Under the pieces are notes generated by a model, which saw nothing but the letters and a program-made list of their open reading frames with translations, was not told where the DNA came from and did not search any database. Positions 15,347 through 24,171 of a stretch of DNA of 64,000 bases are shown piece by piece (position 1 is the first letter of the stretch; each line of letters starts with the position of its first letter). Source of the DNA: Burkholderia sp. FERM BP-3421. GTDB taxonomy: Bacteria; Pseudomonadota; Gammaproteobacteria; Burkholderiales; Burkholderiaceae. The stretch lies in contig NZ_CP117782.1 in the NCBI RefSeq assembly GCF_028657905.1, forward strand, positions 1,922,001 to 1,986,000. Direction: 5' to 3'. The position numbers and the translations under genes are program-made.

Positions 15347-16927
15347 ATGAACCACCCGTCTCAAGCCGCCGTGCTCGAACAACACGCGCAGGCCGCCGCC
15401 CGCGCCGGACGCGCCGACGAAGCGCTCGCACACTGGCGTGACGCGCTCGCGCTCGACCCGTCGCGCCTGCCCGCCTCGCTCGACCTCACGTATCTGCTCG
15501 CCGAGTCCGGCGCGACCCGCGCGGCGATCGACTGGTGCGCGCAGTGGGCGGCGCGCGCGCCCGGCTCGCCGCTGCCCTGGCTGCAGGCCGGCATCCTGGC
15601 GTCGAACTACCTGACCGACGGCCAGGAGGCCATCGAACACTTCCACCGCGCGCTGCGCATTGCGCCGCGCGACAGCCGCGCGCACGCGGCGCTCGCCCAG
15701 CTCTACCTGTTCTCGCACGATCCCGCGCTGATGCGCTTTCACGCGGCGCGCGCGCTCGACGAGGCCGATCCGGCCGACGCCTTGCGGATCCGCTGCCGCT
15801 ACCTGTCCGACTACGGTCGCGCGGCGGCGGACGGCGAGGCCTGGCTCGCCGCGCACCCGGACGACGTCGACGCGCTGCTGACCGTCGGCAAGGCGCACTA
15901 CATGCAGCGCGCGTTCGACGCCGCGCGGCCGTGCTTCGAGCGTGCGGTCGCGCTCGCGCCGACCCGCATCGACGCGATCGGCGCGCTCGGCGAGCTGGAG
16001 ATCCTGCTCGGCGACACGGCGGGCGGCTGGCGTCGCCTCGACGGCCTCGCGAACGCGGCGCATCTCGACGCCCGCTATCCCGGCCTCACCCCGTTCCACG
16101 ATCGTCGCTGGCGCGGCGAGCCGCTCGCGGGCAAGCGCATCCTGGTCGCGTACTACGCGGGCATCGGCGACAACCTGATGATGGCGCGCTACGCGCGCGA
16201 CCTGAAGGCGGCCGGCGCGCACGTGACCTTCGCCTGCCGCCCGGAACTGCTGCGGCTGATGCAGGATCTCGACGGCGCCGACGAAGTCGCCCCGACCTGG
16301 CTCATCGAGCGCTGGCCCAGCTTCGACTACTGGGTGTTCGACTACCTGCTGCCCGCCCACCTCGGCATGCCCGACGGCGCGCGGCGCGCGTATCTGCACG
16401 CGCCCGCGGCCGCGCGGCAACGCTGGGCCGCCGAACTCGCGCGCTACCCCGCGCCGCTCAAGGTCGGCCTCTGCTGGTACAGCAACCCGCACAATTTCAG
16501 CGGCATCGACCGCTTCGTGCCCCCCGCCGCGCTCGCGCCGCTCGCGCGCATTCCCGGCATCGACTGGTTCGTGCTGCAAAAGAACGGCGCGAACGACGCC
16601 CTCGCCGAACAGGCGGGCCTCATCGCGCACGATCTGTCGAACCGCTGGGCGGACTTCGCGGACACGGCCGGCTTCATCGACGCGCTCGACCTCGTGATCT
16701 CGATCGATTCGTCGCCGCTGCATCTCGCGGGCGCGCTCGGCAAGCCCGCATGGGGCCTGCTGCCCGCCGCGCCGGAATGGCGCTGGGGCCTCGCGGGCGA
16801 GCATTCGGCGTGGTATCCGTCGCTGCGGCTGTTCCGCCAGCACACGCTGCACGACTGGGACGACGTCGTCGCGCAGGTCGACGCGGCGCTGCGCGCGCGC
16901 GTGGCCGACGCGCGCACGGTGCGCTGA
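15347..16927 (+). CDS. TPR-repeat protein with C-terminal GT9-like glycosyltransferase domain
   Basis: A 526-residue protein in two halves. Residues 1–230 are tetratricopeptide-like helices with the W/A/P spacing, for example ARAGRADEALAHWRDALALD and AIEHFHRALRIAPRDSRAH. The second half resembles the heptosyltransferase (GT9) fold: KRILVAYYAGIGDNLMMARY near 265, then KVGLCWYSNPHNF, and DLVISIDSSPLHLAGALGKP near 445, which corresponds to the nucleotide-sugar binding region. Such fusions are thought to glycosylate surface structures or proteins. Acceptor and sugar are unknown. Start at the ATG at 15347 after GAGGA; the frame upstream is low-complexity. Confidence 0.85.
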   Translation: MNHPSQAAVLEQHAQAAARAGRADEALAHWRDALALDPSRLPASLDLTYLLAESGATRAAIDWCAQWAARAPGSPLPWLQAGILASNYLTDGQEAIEHFHRALRIAPRDSRAHAALAQLYLFSHDPALMRFHAARALDEADPADALRIRCRYLSDYGRAAADGEAWLAAHPDDVDALLTVGKAHYMQRAFDAARPCFERAVALAPTRIDAIGALGELEILLGDTAGGWRRLDGLANAAHLDARYPGLTPFHDRRWRGEPLAGKRILVAYYAGIGDNLMMARYARDLKAAGAHVTFACRPELLRLMQDLDGADEVAPTWLIERWPSFDYWVFDYLLPAHLGMPDGARRAYLHAPAAARQRWAAELARYPAPLKVGLCWYSNPHNFSGIDRFVPPAALAPLARIPGIDWFVLQKNGANDALAEQAGLIAHDLSNRWADFADTAGFIDALDLVISIDSSPLHLAGALGKPAWGLLPAAPEWRWGLAGEHSAWYPSLRLFRQHTLHDWDDVVAQVDAALRARVADARTVR

Positions 16928-17102
16928 GTCCGGCCGGTTTTCGCGCCGCATGCGCGGGCGCGCCGCCCCCCGCCCGGCATCGACCGCGCACGGCCTTTGC
17001 GCGGCGGCCCCGCGTCACAGGTTAAACTCTCCCCTCGCGCGCCGCCCCGCCGGGCGGTCGCGGTCAATGGCAGCCGCGCCCCCGCGCGGCCTGCACCGAC
17101 CC

Positions 17103-18079
17103 ATGGAGCATGTCTTGATGCGCGGCGGCCTCTCGCGTCCCATCCTTCGTTTGCCGAATCCCGTCGTCACCGCGACTCCGATCCTCCTCGCCGCGTTCGC
17201 GCTGTCGGGCTGCGCGCTGCTGCGCGCGCCGCAGGCGCCCGCGCCGATCACCGACGCGCTCGTGATGCCCGTCGAGCCGGCCAGCGAGCCGGTCGCGACG
17301 CCCGAGCCCGCGTCCGAGCCGGAGGCGTCCAGCGCCGGCCAGAAAAAGCCGCGCAGGGAGCCTCCGCACCCGCCAGGATCGCCCGGCCCGCGCCGCCGCC
17401 GCCTCCCCCGCCGCCGCCGCCCGCGCCGCTCGTGACGATGCGCGCGATCGATCGCGGCCAGGTGCACTCGTTGCTCGACAGCGAGGTGCAAAAGCGCGGC
17501 GGCAAGGTGATCGGCCGCGCGGTCGACATGGTCGCCGACGCGGCGGGCAAGCCGCGCGAGATGATCGTCAACCTGCAGGGCTTCATGGGGGTCGGCGATC
17601 GCAAGATGAGCTTCCCGTGGAGCCTGTTCCGCTTCACGCCGGGCGGCCGCAACGAGCCGATCGTGCTCGACCTGCCGGCCGGCCAGCTGTCCGCCGGCGC
17701 GCGCCCGCACATCGTGCCGCGCGACGGCCCGGTGAGCGACAGCGCCGCGGCAAGCCGCATGCCGGTGCTCGACAGCGACGTCGAACGCCCGAACGGCGCG
17801 AAGGTCGGCCGCGTGGTCGACGTGCTGATCGACCGCGCCGCGCAGCCGCAGGCCGTCGTGCTCGACGTGAGCGGCCTCGTGAGCCCGGACCGGCGCACGA
17901 TTGCCGCGAACTGGTCGGCGCTGCGCTTCGCGCCGAAGGACAAGTCGCTGCGCGCGCTGCTCGATCTCAGCGAGGCGCAGATCAAGGCCTCGCCGCCGTA
18001 CGCGCACGACAAGCCGATCCTCGCGGTCTCGCCCGCCGCCGCCGGCACGCCGGCCTCCGCTCCGGGTGCAAGCCGATGA
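17103..18079 (+). pseudogene. PRC-barrel domain lipoprotein, reading frame interrupted
   Basis: The N-terminal part is in one frame: from the ATG at 17103 (or 17118) it encodes a lipoprotein signal ending FALSGCALL, then a Pro/Glu/Ala-rich linker, and stops at 17433–17435. The C-terminal part is in another frame and carries two PRC-barrel-like repeats: VQKRGGKVIGRAVDMVADAA with MSFPWSLFRF, and then DVERPNGAKVGRVVDVLIDR with WSALRFAPKD. One base change between about 17335 and 17400, near an A-run or in CCG runs, restores a single ~325-residue protein. PRC barrels of this kind occur in periplasmic or membrane-anchored proteins of unknown role. The last base pairs overlap the MFS start by four (ATGA), so the two genes are coupled. 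A sequencing error is possible. Confidence 0.75.
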
Positions 18080-19326
18080 CGGTCCACGCGGTAAGCGCAC
18101 GCAGCCTGCGCGCCCTCGACTGGCTGAATTTTTTCGTGGCGAACGTGCAAACCGGTTTCGGGCCGTTCATCGCGTCCTATCTCGCCTCGCACAAATGGAC
18201 CCAGGGCGAGATCGGGATGGTGCTGTCGATCGGCACGATCAGCGCGATGGTGAGCCAGGTGCCGGGCGGCGCCGCGGTCGACGCGCTGAGGAACAAGAAA
18301 GGCGCGGCGGCCTGGGCGATCGGCGCGATCATCCTGAGCGCGGTGCTGCTCGCGTCGAGCCCGACCATCGTGCCGGTGATCGCGGCCGAGGTGTTCCACG
18401 GCTTCGCGAGCTGCATGCTGGTGCCGGCGATGGCCGCGATCTCGTTCGCGCTGGTCGGGCGCGCGAACCTCGGCGACCGGCTCGGCCGCAACGCGCGCTG
18501 GGCGTCGATCGGCAGCGCCGTCGCCGCCGGGCTGATGGGCCTGACGGGCGAGTATTTCTCCGCGCGCGCGGTGTTCTGGCTGACCGCCGCGCTCGCGCTG
18601 CCCGCGCTGGTCGCGCTCGCGATGATCCAGCCGACCCACGCGGTCGCGACGCCCGCCGCGCCGCGGCCCCGCGACGACGACGCGCTCGGCGAGCGCGAGA
18701 CCCTGCGCGAGCTGCTGCGCGACCGCCGCATGCTGACCTTCGCCGCCTGCGTCGTGCTGTTCCATCTGTCGAACGCGGCGATGCTGAACCTCGCCGCGGG
18801 CGAGGTGACGGCCGGCATGGGCGACAACGTGCAGCTCGTGATCGCGGCGTGCATCATCGTGCCGCAGGCGATCGTCGCGATGCTGTCGCCGTGGGTCGGG
18901 CGCTCGGCGCAGCGCTGGGGCCGGCGGCCGATCCTGCTGCTCGGCTTCTCCGCGCTGCCGATCCGCGCACTGCTGTTCGCGGGCGTGGGCAGCCCCTACC
19001 TGCTGGTGCCGGTGCAGATGCTCGACGGCCTGAGCGCCGCGGTGTTCGGCGTGATGCTGCCGCTGATCGCGGCCGACGTCGCGGGCGGCAAGGGGCGCTA
19101 CAACCTCTGCATCGGGCTGTTCGGTCTCGCGGCCGGCATCGGCGCGACGCTGAGCACCGCGCTCGCCGGCTTCGCCGCCGACCATTTCGGCAATGCGGTC
19201 AGCTTCTTCGGCCTCGCCGCCGCGGGCGCGCTCGCGGTGCTGCTGGTGTGGCTCGCGATGCCCGAGACGCGCGATGCCTCGCCCCTGGACAACCCGGTGG
19301 AACCCTCCGCCGACGCGGCGCGCTGA
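18076..19326 (+). CDS. MFS transporter
   Basis: A 416-residue major facilitator permease with 12 predicted helices. Helix 1 contains LDWLNFFVANVQTGFGPFIA. GAAVDALRNKKGAAAW holds the cytoplasmic loop 2–3 signature, GLMGLTGEYFSARAVFW follows, and the second half opens with FAACVVLFHLSNAAMLNLAA and contains GRSAQRWGRRPILLLGF. It starts with an ATG overlapping the stop of the PRC-barrel gene and is followed after 19 bases by the FUSC gene, so the three are likely one operon. Substrate cannot be told; several relatives are annotated as generic efflux pumps. Confidence 0.9.
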   Translation: MTVHAVSARSLRALDWLNFFVANVQTGFGPFIASYLASHKWTQGEIGMVLSIGTISAMVSQVPGGAAVDALRNKKGAAAWAIGAIILSAVLLASSPTIVPVIAAEVFHGFASCMLVPAMAAISFALVGRANLGDRLGRNARWASIGSAVAAGLMGLTGEYFSARAVFWLTAALALPALVALAMIQPTHAVATPAAPRPRDDDALGERETLRELLRDRRMLTFAACVVLFHLSNAAMLNLAAGEVTAGMGDNVQLVIAACIIVPQAIVAMLSPWVGRSAQRWGRRPILLLGFSALPIRALLFAGVGSPYLLVPVQMLDGLSAAVFGVMLPLIAADVAGGKGRYNLCIGLFGLAAGIGATLSTALAGFAADHFGNAVSFFGLAAAGALAVLLVWLAMPETRDASPLDNPVEPSADAAR

Positions 19327-19345
19327 CGCGCCGACCGGAACGCCC

Positions 19346-19927
19346 ATGGACCCTCAAACCACCTTCACCGAGGCCCGCCGCCAGATTCAGCAGTCGGTGC
19401 TGTCGCTGTTCAAGGGGCTGTCGCTGCGCGAGCGGGTGGTGCAGGGCGCGCTGATGGCGCTGCAGGCGGTGATCGGCGCGAGCCTCGCCTACGGGATCGG
19501 CCGCGCGCTGCACACCGAGCAGGCGGTGTGGGCGGCCGTCACCGCGATCGCGGTGACCCAGCACAACTACGCGGACACGATGAGCCTGTCGCGCGACCAG
19601 TTCATCGGCGCGATGGTGGGCGGGGTGCTCGGCTTCGCGGGCGCCGCGTTCGGCGGCGGCCACTACCTTGCCTATGCGATCACGATCGTGGTCGTGATCA
19701 TCTGCTGCTGGTGTCTCAATGTCGGCAGCGCCGCGCGGCTCGGCGGGGTGACGGCGACCATCGTGCTGCTGTTCCCTGGCAACGGCCCGCTGTGGGACAT
19801 CCCGCTCGTCCGGCTCGGCGAGGTGACGCTCGGCACGCTCTGCGCGCTCGTGGTGTGCTGGACGTTGTCGCTGTTCGAACGGCGCGTGCTCGCGAAGCGC
19901 CGGGACGCCGACGCCCCGCGCATGTGA
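19346..19927 (+). CDS. FUSC-family small membrane protein
   Basis: A 193-residue protein with about five or six hydrophobic helices matching the conserved half of the fusaric-acid resistance / aromatic-acid exporter fold. ALMALQAVIGASLAYGIGRA and WAAVTAIAVTQHNYADTMSL are followed by RDQFIGAMVGGVLGFAGAAF, corresponding to the FUSC_2-type signature. Full exporters carry two such domains and exceed 600 residues; this single-domain version would have to oligomerise. A role in aromatic-compound efflux is inference from the family. A strong hairpin follows its stop. Confidence 0.85.
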   Translation: MDPQTTFTEARRQIQQSVLSLFKGLSLRERVVQGALMALQAVIGASLAYGIGRALHTEQAVWAAVTAIAVTQHNYADTMSLSRDQFIGAMVGGVLGFAGAAFGGGHYLAYAITIVVVIICCWCLNVGSAARLGGVTATIVLLFPGNGPLWDIPLVRLGEVTLGTLCALVVCWTLSLFERRVLAKRRDADAPRM

Positions 19928-19928
19928 A

Positions 19929-19952
19929 AAACGGGCGCTGCTGCGCCCGTTT
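19929..19952. terminator. bidirectional hairpin terminator
   Basis: AAACGGGCGC, a TGCT loop and GCGCCCGTTT form a perfect 10-bp stem two bases after the FUSC stop codon. The A/T ends give short U-runs in either direction, and it separates this plus-strand operon from the convergent rcnB-like gene. Confidence 0.8.
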
Positions 19953-19981
19953 CCGTGTCGTGCCCGATCGATTCCGCGTGC

Positions 19982-20335
19982 TTACGGCCCGATCCGCAGC
20001 ACGACGCCCGTCGAAATCTGCACCAGCAGATAATCGCCGCCGACGCCGACCCAGTGATAGCCGCGCGGCGGCGGCGTCAGGCGATAGGCGCGCCAGTCGT
20101 CGATCACGTACTGGCGATCCCAATACTCGCGCGGCAGGCGATCGCCGCGCCGCCAGTCGCGGTGGGTTTCCTCGACGCGCGGCGGCGGGCCGTCCGGACG
20201 ATGCTCGGGCGCCATCTCGTGCCGCTCCGGGCCGCCGGGACCGGAGCCGGGACCGCCGTAGCCCTGCGCATGCGCGAGCGGCGCGACCAGCGCGCCCGCC
20301 ACCACTGAAGCCAGCAACACACGATGCATTCTCAT
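19982..20335 (-). CDS. RcnB-family periplasmic protein
   Basis: A 117-residue exported protein. The signal peptide covers MRMHRVLLASVVAGALVAPL and ends at AHA. A Gly/Pro/His-rich spacer follows, then the RcnB-type domain with RGDRLPREYWDRQYVIDDW, RLTPPPRGYHWV and the final YLLVQISTGVVL. In enterobacteria RcnB affects nickel/cobalt homeostasis; members in Burkholderia are numerous and their roles are mostly untested. Start at the ATG at 20335. It converges on the FUSC gene with a shared terminator. Confidence 0.88.
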   Translation of the reverse strand: MRMHRVLLASVVAGALVAPLAHAQGYGGPGSGPGGPERHEMAPEHRPDGPPPRVEETHRDWRRGDRLPREYWDRQYVIDDWRAYRLTPPPRGYHWVGVGGDYLLVQISTGVVLRIGP

Positions 20336-20424
20336 CGAGGATCTCCCGTGTCGAGCCCGCCGCCCAATGCGGCGTGGCAGCAGCGAGCCTAGCATAGTCG
20401 CCCCGCGCCTTGCAGGTCGGCCGC

Positions 20425-22206
20425 TCAGGCCGCCTGCTGCTGGTACTGGATCCGGTGCAGGTGCGCGTAGAGCCCGTTCTGCTTCAGCAGTTCGTCGTGG
20501 CTGCCCGCTTCCGCGATCCGGCCCGACTCCAGCACGAGGATCCGGTCCGCGCGCTCGATGGTCGACAGCCGGTGCGCGATCACGAGCGTGGTGCGCCCTT
20601 CCATCAGGCGTTCCAGCGCGGCCTGCACATGGCGCTCGGACTCCGAGTCGAGCGCGGAGGTCGCCTCGTCGAGGATCAGGATCGGCGCGTTCTTGTAGAT
20701 CGCGCGCGCGATCGCGAGCCGCTGCCGCTGGCCGCCCGACAGGCGCATCCCGTTGCCGCCGACCAGCGTGTCGAGGCCGTCCGGCATCGCCGCCACCGCG
20801 TCGGCCAGGTTCGCGGCCTCGAGCGCCGCCTGCACGCGCGCGCGATCGGGCGTCTGGCCGTAGGCGACGTTCGCCGCGATCGTGTCGTTGAACAGCACGA
20901 CGTCCTGGCTGACCATCGCCATCTGGCCGCGCAGCGCATGCACGTCGAAGTCCTGGATCGGCACGCCGTCGACCAGGATCGTGCCGCCCGTCGGATCGAA
21001 AAAGCGCGGCAGCAGGTTGACGAGGGTCGTCTTGCCGCTGCCCGACGGCCCGGCCAGCGCGATCATCTCGCCCGGCGCGACCTTGAACGAGATGCGGTCG
21101 AGCGTCGGCCGGCCGGTCGCGCCGTAGTCGAACATCACGTCGCGGAACTCCAGCTCGCCGCGCGCGTGCGGCAAGGCCCGGCCGCCGCCCTTCGGCTCGG
21201 CCGGCTCGTCGATCAGCCCGAAGATCAGCTCGGCCGCCGTCATGCCGCGCTGCAGCGGCTGGTTGACGTCGATCAGGTGCTTGAGCGGCGAGATCACGAG
21301 CAGCATCGCGGACACGAACGCGACGAAGCCGCCGACCGTGGTCTGGTTGCTCGACGACTGCACCACCGCGATCGTGATCACGACCGCGAGCGCGATCGAG
21401 GCGAGGAACTGCGTGAGCGGCTGCGCGAGCCCGCCCGACACCGCCATCCGCATCGCATAGCCGCGCAGGCGCTTGCTCATCTCGGCGAAGCGGCTCGATT
21501 CGTACGGCTCGCCGTTGTGGACCTTCACGACCTTGTAGCCGGCCACCGTCTCCTCGACGATGTAGGACAGCTCGTTGGTGAGCGTCTGGTGCTCGCGGTT
21601 CAGGCGGCGCAGCCGGCGGTTGATCTTGCTGACGAGCCAGCCGATCCCGGGCAGGATCACCGCGACGATCAGCGTCAGGCGCCAGTTCAGGTAGAACAGG
21701 TAGCCGAGCAGGAACACCACGGTCAGCGAATCGCGCACGAGCGTGATCATCACGCCCGTCAGCACCGCGAGGATCTGGTTGACCTCGAACACGATCGCGT
21801 TGATCACCGTGCTGGCCGTCTCGCGCTGGAAGAACGACGCGCTCGTGTGGAGCATGCGCTCGAACATCTTGAGCCGCAGCTGCAGCAGGATCCGGTTCGA
21901 TACGTAGTTAAGCAGGTAGCTCGACGCGTACTGCGCGACGCCGCGCACGAGCGCGAGGCCGATCACGGCCGCGGGCACGAACCACTTCGCGTTCTCGCTG
22001 CTGTGCGCGCCGAAGCCATGGTCGAGCAGCGGCTTGAGCAGCGCGGGAATCCCGGCCTCGGTCGCCGCGACCACGCCCATGGTGGTGACCGCGAGCACGA
22101 TCGCGCCGAGCAGCGGCTTGATGTACGGCCACAGGCGGCGCAGCACGGACTTCGGCGAGGTGCCGTCGGCGTCCATCGGTTTGCGTAGAGTGTTCTGGGT
22201 TTCCAA
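20425..22206 (-). CDS. msbA: lipid A export ATP-binding/permease protein MsbA
   Basis: MsbA flips core lipid A across the inner membrane. The protein has a six-helix N-terminal transmembrane domain beginning VLRRLWPYIKPLLGAIVLAV, and a C-terminal ATPase. The ATPase carries Walker A GPSGSGKTTL, signature LSGGQRQRLAIARA, Walker B ILILDEATSALD and the switch histidine in LVIAHRLST. I start at a TTG at 22206 preceded by AGAAGGA with six bases spacing, giving 593 residues. An ATG at 22176 would remove ten residues, and the ATG at 22275 lies too far upstream. Its neighbours on the other strand are LPS glycosyltransferases and the O-antigen ligase. Confidence 0.95.
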   Translation of the reverse strand: METQNTLRKPMDADGTSPKSVLRRLWPYIKPLLGAIVLAVTTMGVVAATEAGIPALLKPLLDHGFGAHSSENAKWFVPAAVIGLALVRGVAQYASSYLLNYVSNRILLQLRLKMFERMLHTSASFFQRETASTVINAIVFEVNQILAVLTGVMITLVRDSLTVVFLLGYLFYLNWRLTLIVAVILPGIGWLVSKINRRLRRLNREHQTLTNELSYIVEETVAGYKVVKVHNGEPYESSRFAEMSKRLRGYAMRMAVSGGLAQPLTQFLASIALAVVITIAVVQSSSNQTTVGGFVAFVSAMLLVISPLKHLIDVNQPLQRGMTAAELIFGLIDEPAEPKGGGRALPHARGELEFRDVMFDYGATGRPTLDRISFKVAPGEMIALAGPSGSGKTTLVNLLPRFFDPTGGTILVDGVPIQDFDVHALRGQMAMVSQDVVLFNDTIAANVAYGQTPDRARVQAALEAANLADAVAAMPDGLDTLVGGNGMRLSGGQRQRLAIARAIYKNAPILILDEATSALDSESERHVQAALERLMEGRTTLVIAHRLSTIERADRILVLESGRIAEAGSHDELLKQNGLYAHLHRIQYQQQAA

Positions 22207-22361
22207 GACGATCCTTCTGAGGCCGGCGTCGCGTGCGACGGGCGGTGGCACGCTTGCCGAAAAATGGCGAAACATTATAGCTGGAGCGCCCCGACCACGC
22301 GGCCCGGCGCGCCGTCGCGGGTATACTCGCGCTCTATTCCATTGCGCCCTCTTTCGACCTC

Positions 22362-23117
22362 ATGGCAGAACCCACTCTCGGCGTCGCGCTGATCGCGCAC
22401 AACGCCGGCCGCCGGCTGGCCGAGTGCCTCGACGCGCTGTCGTTCGCGGACGCGATCGTCGTCGTCGATGGCGGCAGCACCGACGACACCGTCGCGATCG
22501 CGCAGGCGCGCGGCGCGCGCGTGATCGTCGCGCCGGACTGGCCGGGCTTCGGCCCGCAGAAGAACCGCGCGCTCGCCGCGCTCGACACCGACTGGATCCT
22601 GTCGATCGACACCGACGAGATCGTGACGCCCGACCTGGCCGCGTCGATTGGCGCGGCGCTGCGCGCGCCGCGGGCCGAGGTGTACGCGCTCGACCGGCTG
22701 TCGAGCTTCTGCGGCCACTGGATCCGCCACGGCGGCTGGTATCCGGACTGGCTGCCGCGGCTGTTCCGGCGCGGCGCGGCGCGCTTCTCGGACGATCTCG
22801 TGCACGAGCGCCTGGTGTTCGAGGGCCCCGCGCGGCGGCTCGACGGCAAGCTGCTCCACTATTCCTACGAGGATGTCGACGCGGTGCTGCACAAACTCGA
22901 CGCCTATTCGAGCGCGGGCGCGCGCCAGCGCCGCGCGGCCGGCCAGCGCGGCGGCTTCGGCAAGGCGCTCGGCCGCGGCGCCTGGGCGTTCGTGCGCACC
23001 TACCTGCTGCGGCGCGGCTTCCTCGACGGCCGCGCGGGCTTCATGATCGCCGTGTTCAACGCCGAGACCGTCTACTACCGTTTCCTGAAGCTCGGCGAGC
23101 CGCGCGACGGCGCGTGA
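22362..23117 (+). CDS. WaaE/KdtX-type LPS core GT2 glycosyltransferase
   Basis: A 251-residue GT2 enzyme of the family that adds glucose to the inner core heptose (WaaE/KdtX). The nucleotide-sugar part is ADAIVVVDGGSTDDTVAIAQ and the metal-binding DTD lies in WILSIDTDEIV. Family-typical features are DWPGFGPQKNRALAAL and the C-terminal W-Y-P-D-W-L-P-R-L-F-R segment with an HERLVFEG motif. It should act at the cytoplasmic face of the inner membrane. It diverges from msbA and leads the run to waaL. Confidence 0.9.
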   Translation: MAEPTLGVALIAHNAGRRLAECLDALSFADAIVVVDGGSTDDTVAIAQARGARVIVAPDWPGFGPQKNRALAALDTDWILSIDTDEIVTPDLAASIGAALRAPRAEVYALDRLSSFCGHWIRHGGWYPDWLPRLFRRGAARFSDDLVHERLVFEGPARRLDGKLLHYSYEDVDAVLHKLDAYSSAGARQRRAAGQRGGFGKALGRGAWAFVRTYLLRRGFLDGRAGFMIAVFNAETVYYRFLKLGEPRDGA

Positions 23118-23184
23118 CGCCCGCGACGGTACAATGCGGACCACGCGCCGTCGCGCGGCTCCCCCAGACCCCACCCAGAGCGCC

Positions 23185-24027
23185 ATGTTCTCCATCATCA
23201 TCCCGACCTGGAACAATCTCCCGTACCTGCGGCTCGTCATCGAGAGCCTGCGCACCCATTCGCGCCACCCGCACCAGATCATCGTGCACGTGAACGACGG
23301 CTCGGACGGCACGCTGGACTGGGTGCGCAGCGAAGGCCTCGACTACACCGCGTCGCCGACCAACATCGGCATCTGCCACGCCGTGAACCTCGCCGCCGCG
23401 CGCGCCACGCAGGACTACATCGTCTACATGAACGACGACATGTACTGCTGCCCGGGCTGGGACGCCGCGCTCGCGACGCGCCTCGCGCACATGCCGGACA
23501 CGCGCTTCATGCTGTCGGGCACGATGATCGAGCCGGTGGACACGGGCAACCCGTGCGTGGTGGTGCGCGACTTCGGCCGCGACGCGGACCGCTTCGACGC
23601 GGCGGGCCTCGCCGAGGCGACTGCCTCGCTCGCGCGCGGCGACTGGCTCGGCGCGACCTGGCCGCCGACCCTGGTCCACCGCGACTGGTGGCACCGGGTG
23701 GGCGGCTACAGCAGCGAGCTGAGCCCCGGCATGAGCAGCGACAACGACTTCTCGATGAAGATGTGGGACGCGGGCTGCCGGATCTTCCTCGGCGTCGGCG
23801 ACAGTCTCGTCTATCACTTCCAGCAGAAAAGCACCGGCAAGGTCATCAAGAACAACGGCCGCAAGCAGTTCCTCGCCAAGTGGGGCATGACGCAGGCCAC
23901 CTTCGACCGCTTCTACCTGCGGCGCGGCGAACCGGCCGGCGCGACGCTCGCGCTCGCCGATCCGCCCGTCGACGGCAGCCTCAAGCGCGCCCTGCTGCGC
24001 TCGCGCATCAAGCGCGTATTCGGCTGA
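23185..24027 (+). CDS. GT2 family glycosyltransferase
   Basis: A 280-residue glycosyltransferase with the GT-A fold starting MFSIIIPTWNNLPYLRLVIE. The nucleotide-binding region contains VNDGSDGTLDW, the metal-binding motif lies in IVYMNDDMYCC, and the acceptor side has a GYSSELSPGMSSDNDFSMKM stretch. No membrane segment is seen, so it works in the cytoplasm. Position between a WaaE-type enzyme and the O-antigen ligase argues for a role in outer-core LPS; the sugar is unknown. Start at the ATG at 23185, not an earlier in-frame ATG at 23134 in low-complexity sequence. Confidence 0.88.
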   Translation: MFSIIIPTWNNLPYLRLVIESLRTHSRHPHQIIVHVNDGSDGTLDWVRSEGLDYTASPTNIGICHAVNLAAARATQDYIVYMNDDMYCCPGWDAALATRLAHMPDTRFMLSGTMIEPVDTGNPCVVVRDFGRDADRFDAAGLAEATASLARGDWLGATWPPTLVHRDWWHRVGGYSSELSPGMSSDNDFSMKMWDAGCRIFLGVGDSLVYHFQQKSTGKVIKNNGRKQFLAKWGMTQATFDRFYLRRGEPAGATLALADPPVDGSLKRALLRSRIKRVFG

Positions 24028-24171
24028 ACGCGCCGCGCCAAACAGGCGCGCGCGCCGATCCGCATCACGTATACTGCGCTGCTGTCCGTCGTGGCTCCGC
24101 CGCGCGCCGACGCGGCCCGAGCGCCGCCCCGCGCGGTTCGCGCCGCGCCTTTTCACCTCTGGCCCGTTCCG

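Noticed and set aside
14063..16951. A 962-codon minus-strand frame opposite the LysR and TPR–GT9 genes
   Set aside because: Shadow of two well-supported plus-strand genes.
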